A stretch of 64,000 nucleotides of DNA from Cladopsammia gracilis (taxonomy: Eukaryota; Cnidaria; Anthozoa; Scleractinia; Dendrophylliidae): assembly GCA_022457155.1 (NCBI GenBank), contig JAJGOT010000500.1:556001-620000 (forward strand). Direction: 5' to 3'. A model generated the notes under the pieces. It saw only the letters and a list, made by a program, of their open reading frames with translations. It was not told the DNA's origin and searched no databases. Shown here in pieces: positions 34,428 to 46,370 of this stretch; position 1 is the stretch's first letter, and every line of letters starts with the position of its first letter. The position numbers were made by a program, and so were the translations under genes.

Positions 34428-35393
34428 ATGAACGCTACGATGAATGGATCGAACGCGAGCTGCTCCAGTCTAATTAATCCTACAGCACAGAAAATTGGAG
34501 AAACCATTGCTTACTCCCTAATCCTTGTTGTTTCCCTGGTCGGGAATTCCTTCATCGCGTTGACTGTTTATAAAACGCAAACATTGAGAAAACCGATCAA
34601 TTATTTCATCGTGAACATGGCAATGTCCGACCTGCTGTATCCAACATTCCTGTTCCCGATGGAGCTATCATGGTTGTACACGGACTCCTGGCTTATCAGT
34701 GGTCCTCTTGGCCAGGCTTTGTGTAAACTTTTCCCCTTCTTAGCAGATACGTCCATTTTTGTGTCTGTTCAGAGTCTGGTTCTCATCGCAGTGGATCGGT
34801 TTGGAGCTGTGGTATTTCCCCTCCGTTCTCCACTCATCGGTCCAAAGCGGTGTCCGTACTTTATACTCGTCACGTGGATCGTCGCGATGGCAGTATTATC
34901 GCCATACTTCTTCGCCTACAAACTTGTTGAAAACCAAGCGGGACAACAGCAGTGTTTAATGCAATGGAATGAAGTCTTTGGAGATTCCTCATCTCAGATA
35001 AATTACTCTCTTTCAGTACCTGCTGTCTTTATTTATATTCCCATAGCCTTGCTGGTCATACTTTACTCCAGCATCGTAATTAAGCTCAAGTTGCAGAAGA
35101 TTCCAGGCGAGCAATCGGTCAATGCTGACGAACAACGAGCAAAAAGGAACAGACATGTGCTGAACATGGCCATTGCTATCTTGTTAGTTTTTACATTATG
35201 CTGGGTACAACGTATTGTTATCGCAATGCTTATTAAATTCGCATGGGTCGGATTGTCTTGTGAGTTTTGGCTTTATTATGATATCACTTGGTTTATGGCA
35301 ATCTCAAATTGCGCCATAAACCCGTTTATCTGTTTCATTTTCAGTGGAAACTATCGTCAAGGTCTTAAAAGACTCTTGAAGTGTGTCGGGTAA
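34428..35393 (+). CDS. rhodopsin-like (class A) GPCR, copy 1
   Basis: This is a single-exon, 321-residue seven-helix receptor of the plasma membrane. The short N-terminus has three N-glycosylation sequons (N2, N6, N9). Helix 1 has the GN motif (N40), helix 2 MAMSD (D68), helix 3 C99 and DRF (123-125) in place of DRY, helix 4 W150, extracellular loop 2 C176, and helix 7 NPFICF (298-303) in place of NPxxY. Helix 6 reads CWVQ (258-261), lacking the usual CWxP proline. Helix 8 follows (NYRQGLKRLLKC). The overall pattern is like anthozoan peptide or amine receptor expansions; the ligand cannot be told. Two AATAAA signals lie downstream, at 35737 and 36003, in a duplicated 3' region. Confidence 0.93.
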   Translation: MNATMNGSNASCSSLINPTAQKIGETIAYSLILVVSLVGNSFIALTVYKTQTLRKPINYFIVNMAMSDLLYPTFLFPMELSWLYTDSWLISGPLGQALCKLFPFLADTSIFVSVQSLVLIAVDRFGAVVFPLRSPLIGPKRCPYFILVTWIVAMAVLSPYFFAYKLVENQAGQQQCLMQWNEVFGDSSSQINYSLSVPAVFIYIPIALLVILYSSIVIKLKLQKIPGEQSVNADEQRAKRNRHVLNMAIAILLVFTLCWVQRIVIAMLIKFAWVGLSCEFWLYYDITWFMAISNCAINPFICFIFSGNYRQGLKRLLKCVG

Positions 35394-36430
35394 TTGTGGC
35401 CCCAGTAAACCAATATGACTCATTATAACATTCAATATTGCGCCTTAAAACATTGTGAGTGCATCCTGGCTCTCCAGCCTGTAATTATTATCATTTCTAA
35501 AAACTAACCTAAACTAAAATGTAAATCTTTACTTTAACGAATATCCAGAAAAAGATCAAAAAACATTTTTAAAATGTTAAACTTTAACAGATGATGCTTT
35601 CTTTCACCTAGAAAGTGTAAATTGGTAGAATTTCGAATCGCTGATCGTTCACGCGTTCACGCGTTCACGCTTCAGGTTCCCCAGGTACTGTTTTCCATAC
35701 CGTTTTAGTGCCTTTAAAGAATACTATGTAAAAGCTAATAAAGTTTGATCGTTTTGGATTCTTTAACTGAATATTTATATATTATATAATATTTATATAA
35801 CAGATGATGCTTTTCTTTAGACCTAGAAAGTGTAAATTTGTAAAATTTTGAATCAAAATGTAAGAATAAATTGTAAATATACTGAGTGTGTATTGCCGTG
35901 TCATATCATTTTGTGATCTTTGCTTATCGTTCGCGCTTCAGGTTACTCAGGTACTGTTTTCCATACCGTTTTAGTGCCTTTAAAGAATGCTATGTAAAAG
36001 CTAATAAAGTTTGATCTTTCTGGATTCTTTAGCTGAATATTTGAGCCGCAGAAAATTTTACGAAAGGAAATCTTATCTCTCAAATTAGCTCGCTGTTTTC
36101 TCTTTTCGAAAAATCCCGGCTGATCTTATTTCATAACCAAAACCACATATTTTATCTCTGAAAGCAAAAGGCGTTGGATGTTTCGATGTTACGAAAGTGT
36201 GAGGCGACATTTTACAATAGAAAGCTCTCGTTTTCAGTCTAAGGAATTCAGAAATTTTTCAGGCGACAAAAGGCTTGCGAACAGGTATTTAACCCAAACG
36301 ATTCGTTGGATGTGCCTGTCATACTGTGTGGTTTTAATAAATGATCTCATCCACTGTCAATATTAGAGAGGTGTTCCTTTGAATCAAGGCTAATACCAAA
36401 CATATCTTCTGAATTACAAAAGCCATCAAC
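35394..36430 (+). other. GPCR 3' region with duplicated polyadenylation segment
   Basis: A segment of roughly 200 bases containing CAGATGATGCTTT, GGTACTGTTTTCCATACCG and CTAATAAAGTTTGATC occurs twice in tandem (about 35585-35770 and 35800-36040). Each copy ends with AATAAAGTTTGATC. Either signal could end the GPCR transcript. The remaining bases to 36430 contain no recognised gene. The same arrangement follows the second GPCR copy. Confidence 0.65.
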
Positions 36431-37710
36431 AAAAAAACTAAGTTATTGCCGACTTGTGCTTTAACACCAAAAATAATCAGCATTTTTCAATAAGACTCCT
36501 GGGATCGCTGTGAGACATGTATTAATGAAAAATTAGTCGGCAAAGGCTTTAATAATGCATTATTGAGCGAAGACTTATTTGGTAGATGAATAGTATTTGT
36601 TACCAATTGGTCGTCTTTATTTATTGGGCATATAAAATAATTGCGAGACAATACAGCAGCAAGTCAGTTAATGGCACAAGCTGCAAACATGTAGAATCGT
36701 TTATTTTATTTTATTTTTTTTGTGTGTGAAACTGTCTATTAGAAGCATAACCCCTTTTCCCCCACATCATATTTTTAGTCGACGCAAACAATCAAGTCGT
36801 GTATGAATGACGAATAAGGTAACCAAACTTTTTCTGTGTGAAAAGTACGGAATATTTATTTTCATTGCTCACATTTTTTCTCACCCCTGCCCGGCTCGAA
36901 ATAATACTACGCAAATCATAAAATATCCGCGCGTATTATCTGTTAGTATTAATAAAAAAATAGTCGGCAAAGGCTTTGGTAATGCATTATTGAGACTTAT
37001 TTGGTAAATGAATAATATTTGTTACCAATTGGCCGTCGTTATCTAGTGGACTTAGTAAACTCTTCCGCAATTGCGAGACAATACGGCAGTAAGTTAGTTA
37101 ATGACACAAGCTGCAAACATGTAGAATTGTTTATTTATTTTATCTTTTATCCGAATCTGTCTATTAGAAGCTGCACAACTCTTTTTTCCGCATATCATAT
37201 TTTTAATAGACGCAAATAATAGTCGTGTATGAATGAAGAATAAGGTAACCAAACTTATTTTTTTGTGTGAAAAAAAAACAACATTAAATTGCGAGCAAGA
37301 TGCTCCCAGCCTACGGAAAAATGCGCGCGAAGAGGGTTATATTGTTTTTTCCGAGAAAAAAAAGTAACAGGTATTGAATGATTTTTATTGTCTGTAAATT
37401 TGAGAACATTTCCTCGACCATTTAAAGCAACGCGAGACATCAAGCTTCTTTTTTAATGGTGTTTACACAAGTTAGAGGCCCCATGAGTCACGATTAGTAT
37501 TATCATACCATATCAATTTTGCCTTTAATAGGCTCCACACTCAGCAGGGGGAAATGAAGATCAGCAAACCATTTCGTCTCCAGCAACGGACCTATCAGTA
37601 ATTATAAGAGTTTTTGTCAGGGCATATTTTCAGTGGTATAACAACCCTTTGTGAACACAACTCTCCATTTTTGCATATTCATTAATGCGGTTGAATACAG
37701 AAATAGTTAA

Positions 37711-37788
37711 TTGCTGCGCAGCGAACGAAGTGAGCGGAGCAGCAGTTCATTGCTGCGCAGCGAACGAAGTGAGCGGAGCAGCAGTTCA
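37711..37788. repeat. 39-bp direct repeat, two copies
   Basis: TTGCTGCGCAGCGAACGAAG begins two identical 39-base units (37711-37749 and 37750-37788). They lie between the host A of the Helitron target site (37710) and the first Helitron. They are absent from the corresponding place in unit A (11740), so they arrived with, or at, the Helitron insertion. Confidence 0.8.
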
Positions 37789-37791
37789 TAA

Positions 37792-39751
37792 TCCAGAAAG
37801 GCAGAAAAAATCTGGAATCGCTGTTTTTTTACCACAATCCTTTGCGAGCCATGCTGAAGATGCAATGGTTTCCTAGGAAACGCTGTCCCACAACTCTTTG
37901 CGTGCGTCATGCTGATGCGTGCCTTTATTTGTGTCATTCGCTTTCCGCTAAACACATGCAAACAGTATTTTATATTGCCGGACCTCGATCGCTTCTGACG
38001 GTGAGTATTCTTTACACTTGGTATATTAGTAGGTAAGAGAGCTGAAAGCGATTAAATCAGCCATGGGCGTAACCAGGACTTTTTCACAGGTACGCACCAT
38101 CACCAAATCAAGGTCCTACACTTTATTCATTTTTACTTATTTTTTCGACTTTTTCAGGTACGCACGTGCGTACGTGCGTACAGGTAGCTACGCTCCTGTC
38201 AGGATACATTTATACAGATTTATCACAAAGTGAGAGCATGTCTTGCTTCAGAATTCACAATCTGCAGACTTTTCTAAGAATTTTCAAGAATTATTGAAAA
38301 GCAATGGTAAAGGAAATGACATTTTTGAATGTGCATTTACTTTGTAAGAAATATTTTATTGACTGTTTCTTTCTTGTTATCAGTAGTTTTTGAGAAATAT
38401 TTAGAAAACTCAGTTTTGGTTAAGCTGCTGTTACACGTAAAAATTTTTCGTGCAACTTGTCTCGCAAAAAAAATTGTTGCAAGTTGCACGTACAATGTTA
38501 CATGTTACAATTGTCATGCAACTTGTCTTGCGAAAAAAATTGCGTAAAATAAAATGACGCATCTGTTGACTAAAGAGTGTGGCGAAACAAGTTGCAAGAG
38601 CCATGTTACACGTATTTTTGTTGTGCAACTTGAAGGAATTTGTTGCAGAAGTAGAAAACGATTCAAAAAAACTCAGTTGCATGAAGGGGTGGCTGTGTTT
38701 TCACGAGGCGGTTTTTCTCGCTTAACATTCCTGTAGGTAATTTGTTTACTGACCGCGTTAAGCAGCTTAAAAAATTTATGCGTTTTCACGGACAGAACTT
38801 TATTCATTTTTCTTATACCATGCGCGATATATTTTCTTTTGTTAAAACAATAGAAAATTAGAACACAAAAGAACGACAATACAATGCCCTTATTTGTTGT
38901 TTAATTGCCGACAAGCTTAAGCGACCTGGTTTGGTGGCTTAAATTTAATGAGAATTCTATTGTAGTTCGCCGACTCGCTTAACTTTAAGCGAGTTGCACA
39001 AGCAACTGTTTTCACGAGATTTCCGACTGTCACTCGCTTAGCGACTTGAAAAATCGCTCGTGAAAACACGGCCGGTGTTACACGTAAAACTCGTGCGTGC
39101 AACTTGCAACAATTTTTTTGCGAGACAAGTTGCACGAAAAATTGTTACGTGTAACAGCAGCTTTACTTTTAGGGGTGCCGCGCTAAATAGCGGAAAACAA
39201 CTGTATTCAGTAGCGCGCGCTAAAATAGCGAATTAATGTCGCGATCACATGGCGAGTAAAATTGTCATTTTGAGAGAAAACGATGAATATTTTCGAGTTA
39301 CTAAACGTAGTAATTTTTCTCGAGTCAGCAATTGCATGGTCGAAAGAAGAAACCTGATGAAGAGCAAATACATATATCGGAAATGTGACATTTTGTGTTT
39401 GCGCAATTTTTGAGCGACATTTCGTTCTATTTTAACTTTTCAAGTTTGAATTTTTTCATTTTTGAACTTTAATTTGTACTTTGCTGACGCAATTTGACGA
39501 CATTAATTCTCTATTTTAGCGCGCGCTAATACAGTTGTTTAGGGCTTCCATATTTGCGAAAATACATAAGGCCAGAAGGACCGAAAATGTTTCGAGTACC
39601 GAGCAGAATTCGAGCAGAATTTAGGCGTACGAGCAGAATGAGCGATTTTTACGAGTATTGCCTGCAGACAGGATAAGCCATTTTATGAGCAGAATTTATC
39701 CAGGCCTAATCACGTACGTGCGCAGCAATCACTGTCTTTAAGATAACCTAG
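37792..39751 (+). mobile_element. Helitron 1 (non-autonomous)
   Basis: It starts TCCAGAAAGGCAG after an A and ends ACCTAG followed by T. This matches the known Helitron rule of 5'-TC, 3'-CTRR and insertion between A and T without target duplication. It shares its first 500 bases and its last 190 bases with Helitron 2. It lacks the Rep/helicase fragment and carries a nested TIR element (38422-39164). The end lies just beyond CACGTACGTG, a short palindrome. Confidence 0.75.
38422..39164. mobile_element. TIR element nested in Helitron 1
   Basis: AAGCTGCTGTTACACGTAA and about 65 further bases at the left are inverted at the right end (TTACGTGTAACAGCAGCTT). GTGCAACTTG and its complement recur internally. 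Possible TTA duplication on both sides. No transposase was seen. Confidence 0.7.
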
Positions 39752-39754
39752 TAA

Positions 39755-41465
39755 TCTAGAAAGGCAGAAAATATCTGGAATCGCTGTTTTTTTACCACAA
39801 TCCTTTGCGAGACATGCTGAAGATGCAATGGTTTCCTAGGAAACGCTGTCCCACAACTCATTGCGTGCGGCATGCTGATGCGTGCCTTTATTTGCGTCAT
39901 TCGCTTTCTGTTAAACACATGCAAACAGTATTTTATATTGTCGGACCTCGATCGCTTTTGAAGGTCAGTATTCTTTACACTTGGTATATTAGTAGGCAAG
40001 AGACCTGAAAGCGATTAAATCGTCTTTTGAGGATCAGCCATGGGCGTAGCCAGGACTTTTTCACAGGTACGCACAATCACCAAATCAAGGTCCTATACTT
40101 TATTCATTTTTACTAATTTTTTTGACTTTTCCAGGTACGCACGTGCGTACGTTCGTACAGGTAACTACGCCCCTGTCAGGATACATTTGTCCAGATTTAT
40201 CACAAAGTGAGAGCATGTCTTGCTTCAGAATTCACAATCTGCAGACTTTTCTAAGAATTTTCAAGAATTATTGAAAAGCTATGGTAAAGGATTCAAATTT
40301 GAAATTTTTTCATTTTTGAACTTTAATTTATACTTTGCTGACGCAATTTGACGACATTAATTCTCTAATTTAGCGCGCGCTAATGCAGTTGTTTTTCGCT
40401 TTTAGCCCGAAACCCCTTAAAGAAACCAAAGCCGAAAACTCGGCCGCATTAGGTCGAGCAATTGTGCGGCGTGTAAACAAAATCAGATTTGCATTTCGCG
40501 CTTTACGCTTTCCACTTTACGCTTTTTGCTCTCTTACTACCGCTTTAAATGCATACAAATCTTCCTATGGAGTTTTTTTCCATTTCGAAGTCATAAAAGG
40601 CGTGTTGTTGGCTTTTCCAACATTGTTTCCCGATGGTAAAGGTGACCCAACCAATCTCAGTTTACAAAGAGACATCCCCTTTTGCAACAGGATAAAGCAT
40701 CTCGTAAAATTTGCTGAACATTTGAAAAGAAATTGGATTTATCGTATTGCTAACCATCCTCGTTTTTCTTATTGGGCACTAAATATGATTTAAAGAAAAC
40801 GAACTGTCTCAGTTGCAGTCAAAATGCAAAAAGCAACTTTTGGCCACTGTTCTCATCACAGACAAGAACAACGACTCAATATCTTTACAACTTTTTATCA
40901 CACTATTCAAGAATTATTCAATGTTTTCGAAGAAGACGAGCGTGGTAACATCAACAAAGCCTTTGATGAACTTTCGGACGACGACATCAATGAAGTTATT
41001 CTCGAAACACAAGCAACTGCTGTCTACAATGACAAAAAACTGTAATTAAGGTGGAAAGGAATTGATTTTGTGTAACTTTTCAAGCAAAATGATATGCATA
41101 AGTTGTAAGAACAGTTGAAAACTAAATACAAAACAAATGGAAAATACCTTGTGACTATTAGTTAAAACACGCTCAGATGATTCTATCATATACTTTGAAG
41201 TCATGATGAATTACAATTTAGCTACGCATAATGAATATCTAATTAGTATTAGGGGTTAGGCCCAGCTCCCTTCCATATTTGCGAAAATACATAAGGCCAG
41301 AAGGACCGAAAATGTTTCGAGTATCGAGTAGAATTTAGGTGTATGAGCAGAATGAGCGATTTTTACGAGCATTGCCGGCAGACAGGATAAGCCATTTTAT
41401 GAGCAGAATTTATCCAAGCCTTATCACGTACGTGCGCAGCAATCACTATCTTTAAGATAATCTAG
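39755..41465 (+). mobile_element. Helitron 2, with Rep/helicase fragment
   Basis: It starts TCTAGAAAGGCAG three bases (TAA) after Helitron 1 and ends ATAATCTAG, followed by TTAAAGACG. That is exactly the right half of the uninterrupted site in unit A (ATAGTTAA/TTAAAGACG near 11731-11747). Head-to-tail Helitron arrays are known and fit rolling-circle replication. It encodes the fragment at 40383. Confidence 0.8.
40383..40793 (+). pseudogene. Helitron helicase-like N-terminal domain fragment
   Basis: A 136-codon frame contains [24 protein letters not shown] and [13 protein letters not shown]. This is the order known for the helitron helicase-like domain that precedes the Rep nuclease and helicase. 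The HUH nuclease motif and helicase are absent; the frame stops right after WALNMI. A short frame at 40824-41045 follows without a clear family. The fragment cannot act alone in transposition. Confidence 0.7.
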
Positions 41466-42445
41466 TTAAAGACGTAATGTGTAAACACGTGGGTTTAAAG
41501 TTCCTTTATCGATTTTAGCATTTTTTGATGAATAACAAACCCTTTTCGAATTTCTAATCGTTAGAATCGGCTGATCTGTTTGTAGAGATCTGTTTTTTTT
41601 GTATATTTTCGTACCTTTTTGTCTTTTTAAGCTGACGCAAGTAATAGTCAACGCAAATATTAGAGTCGTGTATGAATGAAGAATCAGGTAATGAAACTTT
41701 TTTTGTGTGAAAAGGACGGAATATTTATATTCATTGCTAGCATTTTTTTCTCGCTCCTGCCGGGCTCGAAATAATACTACGTAAATCGTAAAATATCCGT
41801 GCGTGTAATCTGTTAAACCATCGAATAAGGTGTATATATTTGCTCTCGTTTTGCTGCGTATTCGCGTTCTAAAATGCTATGAGGAATAACAAGCGTTTAC
41901 TTAAAAAACTTTCCACCTTTACATATTAATATGGTTGAACACAGAAAAAAATCAATTAAAGACACTGTGCAAATGTCAGGATTTTAAAATGCCTTTATCG
42001 ATTTTTGAATAATGAACAACAAACCCTTTTCGAAATTCTGTCTTTCCTTCTAATGGGATGGTCTGGTTGTAACAAACAGAGAGCTGTTGTTAATTTCTCA
42101 TTTTTTTTAGACAACGTGGAAATGGAGTCTTTCATGAAAGATCAAGAAAAGAGACCAGTGATGTAAGGCTGATTCGTGAATTAAATTTCTTTAACAATGG
42201 TAACAAAAAGACGGAATAAAATCTCCCCCTGCTGCGATTAACAAGGCTGTAAAAAAAATATTTCCTCGTTTCACTCAGACTCGCAAAATTCAACAATGTT
42301 CTTACACAATTCATTTGCGGCACTTTATCCCTTACTTATAACAAATTACGACAAAGTGTACACTGTTAATGACTAAAACCATTGTTTATTATAACTGTCT
42401 ACTTCAGGCAGGTATTACAAAATGTAGCGTTATTACAATCAGTTA

Positions 42446-42971
42446 TGTCGCGTTCCCGGCGTGGCAGACACGAGGTGTTGGACGCCGGAGTTCGCCAGTT
42501 CAACCAAAGTGGAGCACACAACAGTCAGCAGAATTCTACATCATTTATTACAGGATAGGCTGAGCCGCTTGTACATCACTTACGGTAAAAACTAGAAATG
42601 AATCGATGATTGTTTGAGTTAAAAGGTACGGAATGACAAGCTAAATAAAGTCAATGAGACTGTAAAAAGAGGAAAAAGGTAAAGAAACGACTTACATCTG
42701 ATCTACACTCCGGGCGTGGGAAACTCCAAAGAAATAACTCCAAATATACTCAGGTTGATGCTCTAAGCGACTCCTAAATTGCACAAGACTCCGATGAACT
42801 GAAAACGTGTTTTTGAAATATAATACCTACATACCTAAACGATGACGAAACAAAAAACCTAAAGCGGCCAGCCAAGAAACGGAAACTAAATATTAATTAA
42901 ATCAACAAATGTGGTAACAAAACGGAAATGTTCAGTCTCTGATAGTTAGGCATAAATCTATATACACGACA
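42446..42971 (-). mobile_element. solo BEL LTR, unit B
   Basis: It is the orthologous position of the 33567 solo LTR (offset 8,879), with the same AGTTA flanks (42441-42445 and 42972-42976). Its presence in both units dates it before the duplication. Confidence 0.93.
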
Positions 42972-43306
42972 AGTTATACGTGTGAATAAAATTCATCGGT
43001 AAAATTCGCAAAGACGCATCGTGTGTTGTCGCTGTTTCCAAACCAAAAAAATTTAAACGACTTCCTCACGCACAATAAGGTAACAGCTTTCGAACAATAC
43101 TACAGAATAACAGCTGTAGTGAAAAACAGTTTGACAAGTGAGGGGCGTATTGACTAATTTATTGTTATTTCTATTTCTTGCGCATGATGCTTCGTATACC
43201 AGATGGTTATTCTGCCTAAAGTTAGCATAAATAGAGCTGCGCTTGCTCTTAAGATAGAAGTTCGATTTCTAGGAAGAGAAATAGAGCCACCGGGAAAACG
43301 GCAAAA

Positions 43307-44272
43307 ATGAACGCTACGATGAATGGATCGAACGCGAGCTGCTCCAGTCTAATTAATCCTACAGCACAGAAAATTGGAGAAACCATTGCTTACTCCCTAA
43401 TCCTTGTTGTTTCCCTGGTCGGGAATTCCTTCATCGCGTTGACTGTTTATAAAACGCAAACATTGAGAAAACCGATCAATTATTTCATCGTGAACATGGC
43501 AATGTCCGACCTGCTGTATCCAACATTCCTGTTCCCGATGGAGCTATCATGGTTGTACACGGACTCCTGGCTTATCAGTGGTCCTCTTGGCCAGGCTTTG
43601 TGTAAACTTTTCCCCTTCTTAGCAGATACGTCCATTTTTGTGTCTGTTCAGAGTCTGGTTCTCATCGCAGTGGATCGGTTTGGAGCTGTGGTATTTCCCC
43701 TCCGTTCTCCACTCATCGGTCCAAAGCGGTGTCCGTACTTTATACTCGTCACGTGGATCGTCGCGATGGCAGTATTATCGCCATACTTCTTCGCCTACAA
43801 ACTTGTTGAAAACCAAGCGGGACAACAGCAGTGTTTAATGCAATGGAATGAAGTCTTTGGAGATTCCTCATCTCAGATAAATTACTCTCTTTCAGTACCT
43901 GCTGTCTTTATTTATATTCCCATAGCCTTGCTGGTCATACTTTACTCCAGCATCGTAATTAAGCTCAAGTTGCAGAAGATTCCAGGCGAGCAATCGGTCA
44001 ATGCTGACGAACAACGAGCAAAAAGGAACAGACATGTGCTGAACATGGCCATTGCTATCTTGTTAGTTTTTACATTATGCTGGGTACAACGTATTGTTAT
44101 CGCAATGCTTATTAAATTCGCATGGGTCGGATTGTCTTGTGAGTTTTGGCTTTATTATGATATCACTTGGTTTATGGCAATCTCAAATTGCGCCATAAAC
44201 CCGTTTATCTGTTTCATTTTCAGTGGAAACTATCGTCAAGGTCTTAAAAGACTCTTGAAGTGTGTCGGGTAA
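43307..44272 (+). CDS. rhodopsin-like (class A) GPCR, copy 2
   Basis: The 321-residue protein is identical to copy 1, including the DRF and CWVQ variants. The 5' leader differs from copy 1 at only a few bases (for example GAGCTGCGC here against GAGCCGCGC). The solo LTR lies about 340 bases upstream in both copies, with its own promoter-capable sequence pointing away. The 3' region has the same doubled AATAAA arrangement. Both copies look functional. Either they are true recent paralogues or two haplotypes placed in tandem by assembly. Confidence 0.93.
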   Translation: MNATMNGSNASCSSLINPTAQKIGETIAYSLILVVSLVGNSFIALTVYKTQTLRKPINYFIVNMAMSDLLYPTFLFPMELSWLYTDSWLISGPLGQALCKLFPFLADTSIFVSVQSLVLIAVDRFGAVVFPLRSPLIGPKRCPYFILVTWIVAMAVLSPYFFAYKLVENQAGQQQCLMQWNEVFGDSSSQINYSLSVPAVFIYIPIALLVILYSSIVIKLKLQKIPGEQSVNADEQRAKRNRHVLNMAIAILLVFTLCWVQRIVIAMLIKFAWVGLSCEFWLYYDITWFMAISNCAINPFICFIFSGNYRQGLKRLLKCVG

Positions 44273-45309
44273 TTGTGGCCCCAGTAAACCAATATGACTC
44301 ATTATAACATTCAATATTGCGCCTTAAAACATTGTGAGTGCATCCTGGCTCTCCAGCCTGTAATTATTATCATTTCTAAAAACTAACCTAAACTAAAATG
44401 TAAATCTTTACTTTAACGAATATCCAGAAAAAGATCAAAAAACATTTTTAAAATGTTAAACTTTAACAGATGATGCTTTCTTTCACCTAGAAAGTGTAAA
44501 TTGGTAGAATTTCGAATCGCTGATCGTTCACGCGTTCACGCGTTCACGCTTCAGGTTCCCCAGGTACTGTTTTCCATACCGTTTTAGTGCCTTTAAAGAA
44601 TACTATGTAAAAGCTAATAAAGTTTGATCGTTTTGGATTCTTTAACTGAATATTTATATATTATATAATATTTATATAACAGATGATGCTTTTCTTTAGA
44701 CCTAGAAAGTGTAAATTTGTAAAATTTTGAATCAAAATGTAAGAATAAATTGTAAATATACTGAGTGTGTATTGCCGTGTCATATCATTTTGTGATCTTT
44801 GCTTATCGTTCGCGCTTCAGGTTACTCAGGTACTGTTTTCCATACCGTTTTAGTGCCTTTAAAGAATGCTATGTAAAAGCTAATAAAGTTTGATCTTTCT
44901 GGATTCTTTAGCTGAATATTTGAGCCGCAGAAAATTTTACGAAAGGAAATCTTATCTCTCAAATTAGCTCGCTGTTTTCTCTTTTCGAAAAATCCCGGCT
45001 GATCTTATTTCATAACCAAAACCACATATTTTATCTCTGAAAGCAAAAGGCGTTGGATGTTTCGATGTTACGAAAGTGTGAGGCGACATTTTACAATAGA
45101 AAGCTCTCGTTTTCAGTCTAAGGAATTCAGAAATTTTTCAGGCGACAAAAGGCTTGCGAACAGGTATTTAACCCAAACGATTCGTTGGATGTGCCTGTCA
45201 TACTGTGTGGTTTTAATAAATGATCTCATCCACTGTCAATATTAGAGAGGTGTTCCTTTGAATCAAGGCTAATACCAAACATATCTTCTGAATTACAAAA
45301 GCCATCAAC

Positions 45310-46368
45310 AAAAAAACTAAGTTATTGCCGACTTGTGCTTTAACACCAAAAATAATCAGCATTTTTCAATAAGACTCCTGGGATCGCTGTGAGACATGTA
45401 TTAATGAAAAATTAGTCGGCAAAGGCTTTAATAATGCATTATTGAGCGAAGACTTATTTGGTAGATGAATAGTATTTGTTACCAATTGGTCGTCTTTATT
45501 TATTGGGCATATAAAATAATTGCGAGACAATATAGCAGCAAGTCAGTTAATGGCACAAGCTGCAAACATGTAGAATCGTTTATTTTATTTTATTTTTTTT
45601 GTGTGTGAAACTGTCTATTAGAAGCATAACCCCTTTTCCCCCACATCATATTTTTAGTCGACGCAAACAATCAAGTCGTGTATGAATGACGAATAAGGTA
45701 ACCAAACTTCTTTTGTGTGAAAAGTACGGAATTTTTATTTTCATTGCTCACATTTTTTCTCACCCCTGCCCGGCTCGAATAATACTACGCAAATCATAAA
45801 ATATCCGCGCGTATTATCTGTTAGTATTAATAAAAGTCGGCAAAGGCTTTGGTAATGCATCATTGAGACTTATTTGGTAAATGAATAATATTTGTTACCA
45901 AATTAACTGGCCGTCGTTATCTAGTGGACTTAGTAAACTCTTCCGTAATTGCGAGACAATACGGCAGCAAGTTAGTTAATGACACAAGCTGCAAACATGT
46001 AGAATTGTTTATTTATTTTATCTTTTATCCGAATCTGTCTATTAGAACCTGCATAACTCTTTTTTCCCCATATCATATTTTTAGTAGACGCAAATAATAG
46101 TCGTGTATGAATGAAGAATAAGGTAACCAAACTTATTTTTTTGTGTGAAAAGGACAACATTAAATTGCGAGCAAGATGCTCCCAGCCTGCGGAAAAATGC
46201 GCGCGAAGAGGGTTATATTGTTTTTCATAAGAAAAAAAGTAACAGGTATTGATTGATTTTTATTGTCTGTAAATTTGAGAACATTTCCTCGACCAGCAAC
46301 GCGAGACATCAAGCTTCTTTTTTAATGGTGTTTACACAAGTTAGAAGCCCCATGAGTCACGATTAGTA
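45310..46368 (+). repeat. tandem duplication unit C, partial
   Basis: It repeats the left part of unit B (36431 to about 37497) with roughly one difference per hundred bases. It stops at CACGATTAGTA, where unit B continues TTATCATACC. The break lies against the foldback element at 46371. Confidence 0.8.
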
Positions 46369-46370
46369 AT

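Larger units (their letters stand above)
10878..36430 (+). repeat. tandem duplication unit A
   Basis: Unit A starts near ACTAAATTATTGCCGACTTG (about 10885). It shares its left part (10.88-11.76 kb) with 36.43-37.71 kb and 45.31-46.37 kb, and its right part (25.07-25.27 and 32.77-36.43 kb) with 41.47-45.31 kb. Removing the 13.3 kb TIR element and the BEL element leaves about 4.7 kb collinear with unit B. It contains the first GPCR copy. From 32.8 to 36.4 kb the A and B sequences differ at only scattered bases and one 32-base indel near 33330. Confidence 0.85.
36431..45309 (+). repeat. tandem duplication unit B
   Basis: The unit starts near ACTAAGTTATTGCCGACTTG and runs to the same motif 8,879 bases on. 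It contains two Helitrons (37792-41465), the empty sites for the 13.3 kb and BEL elements, a solo LTR and GPCR copy 2. Near its start, a segment of about 400-500 bases is itself duplicated (TCGGCAAAGGCTTT at about 36538 and 36962). Confidence 0.85.
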
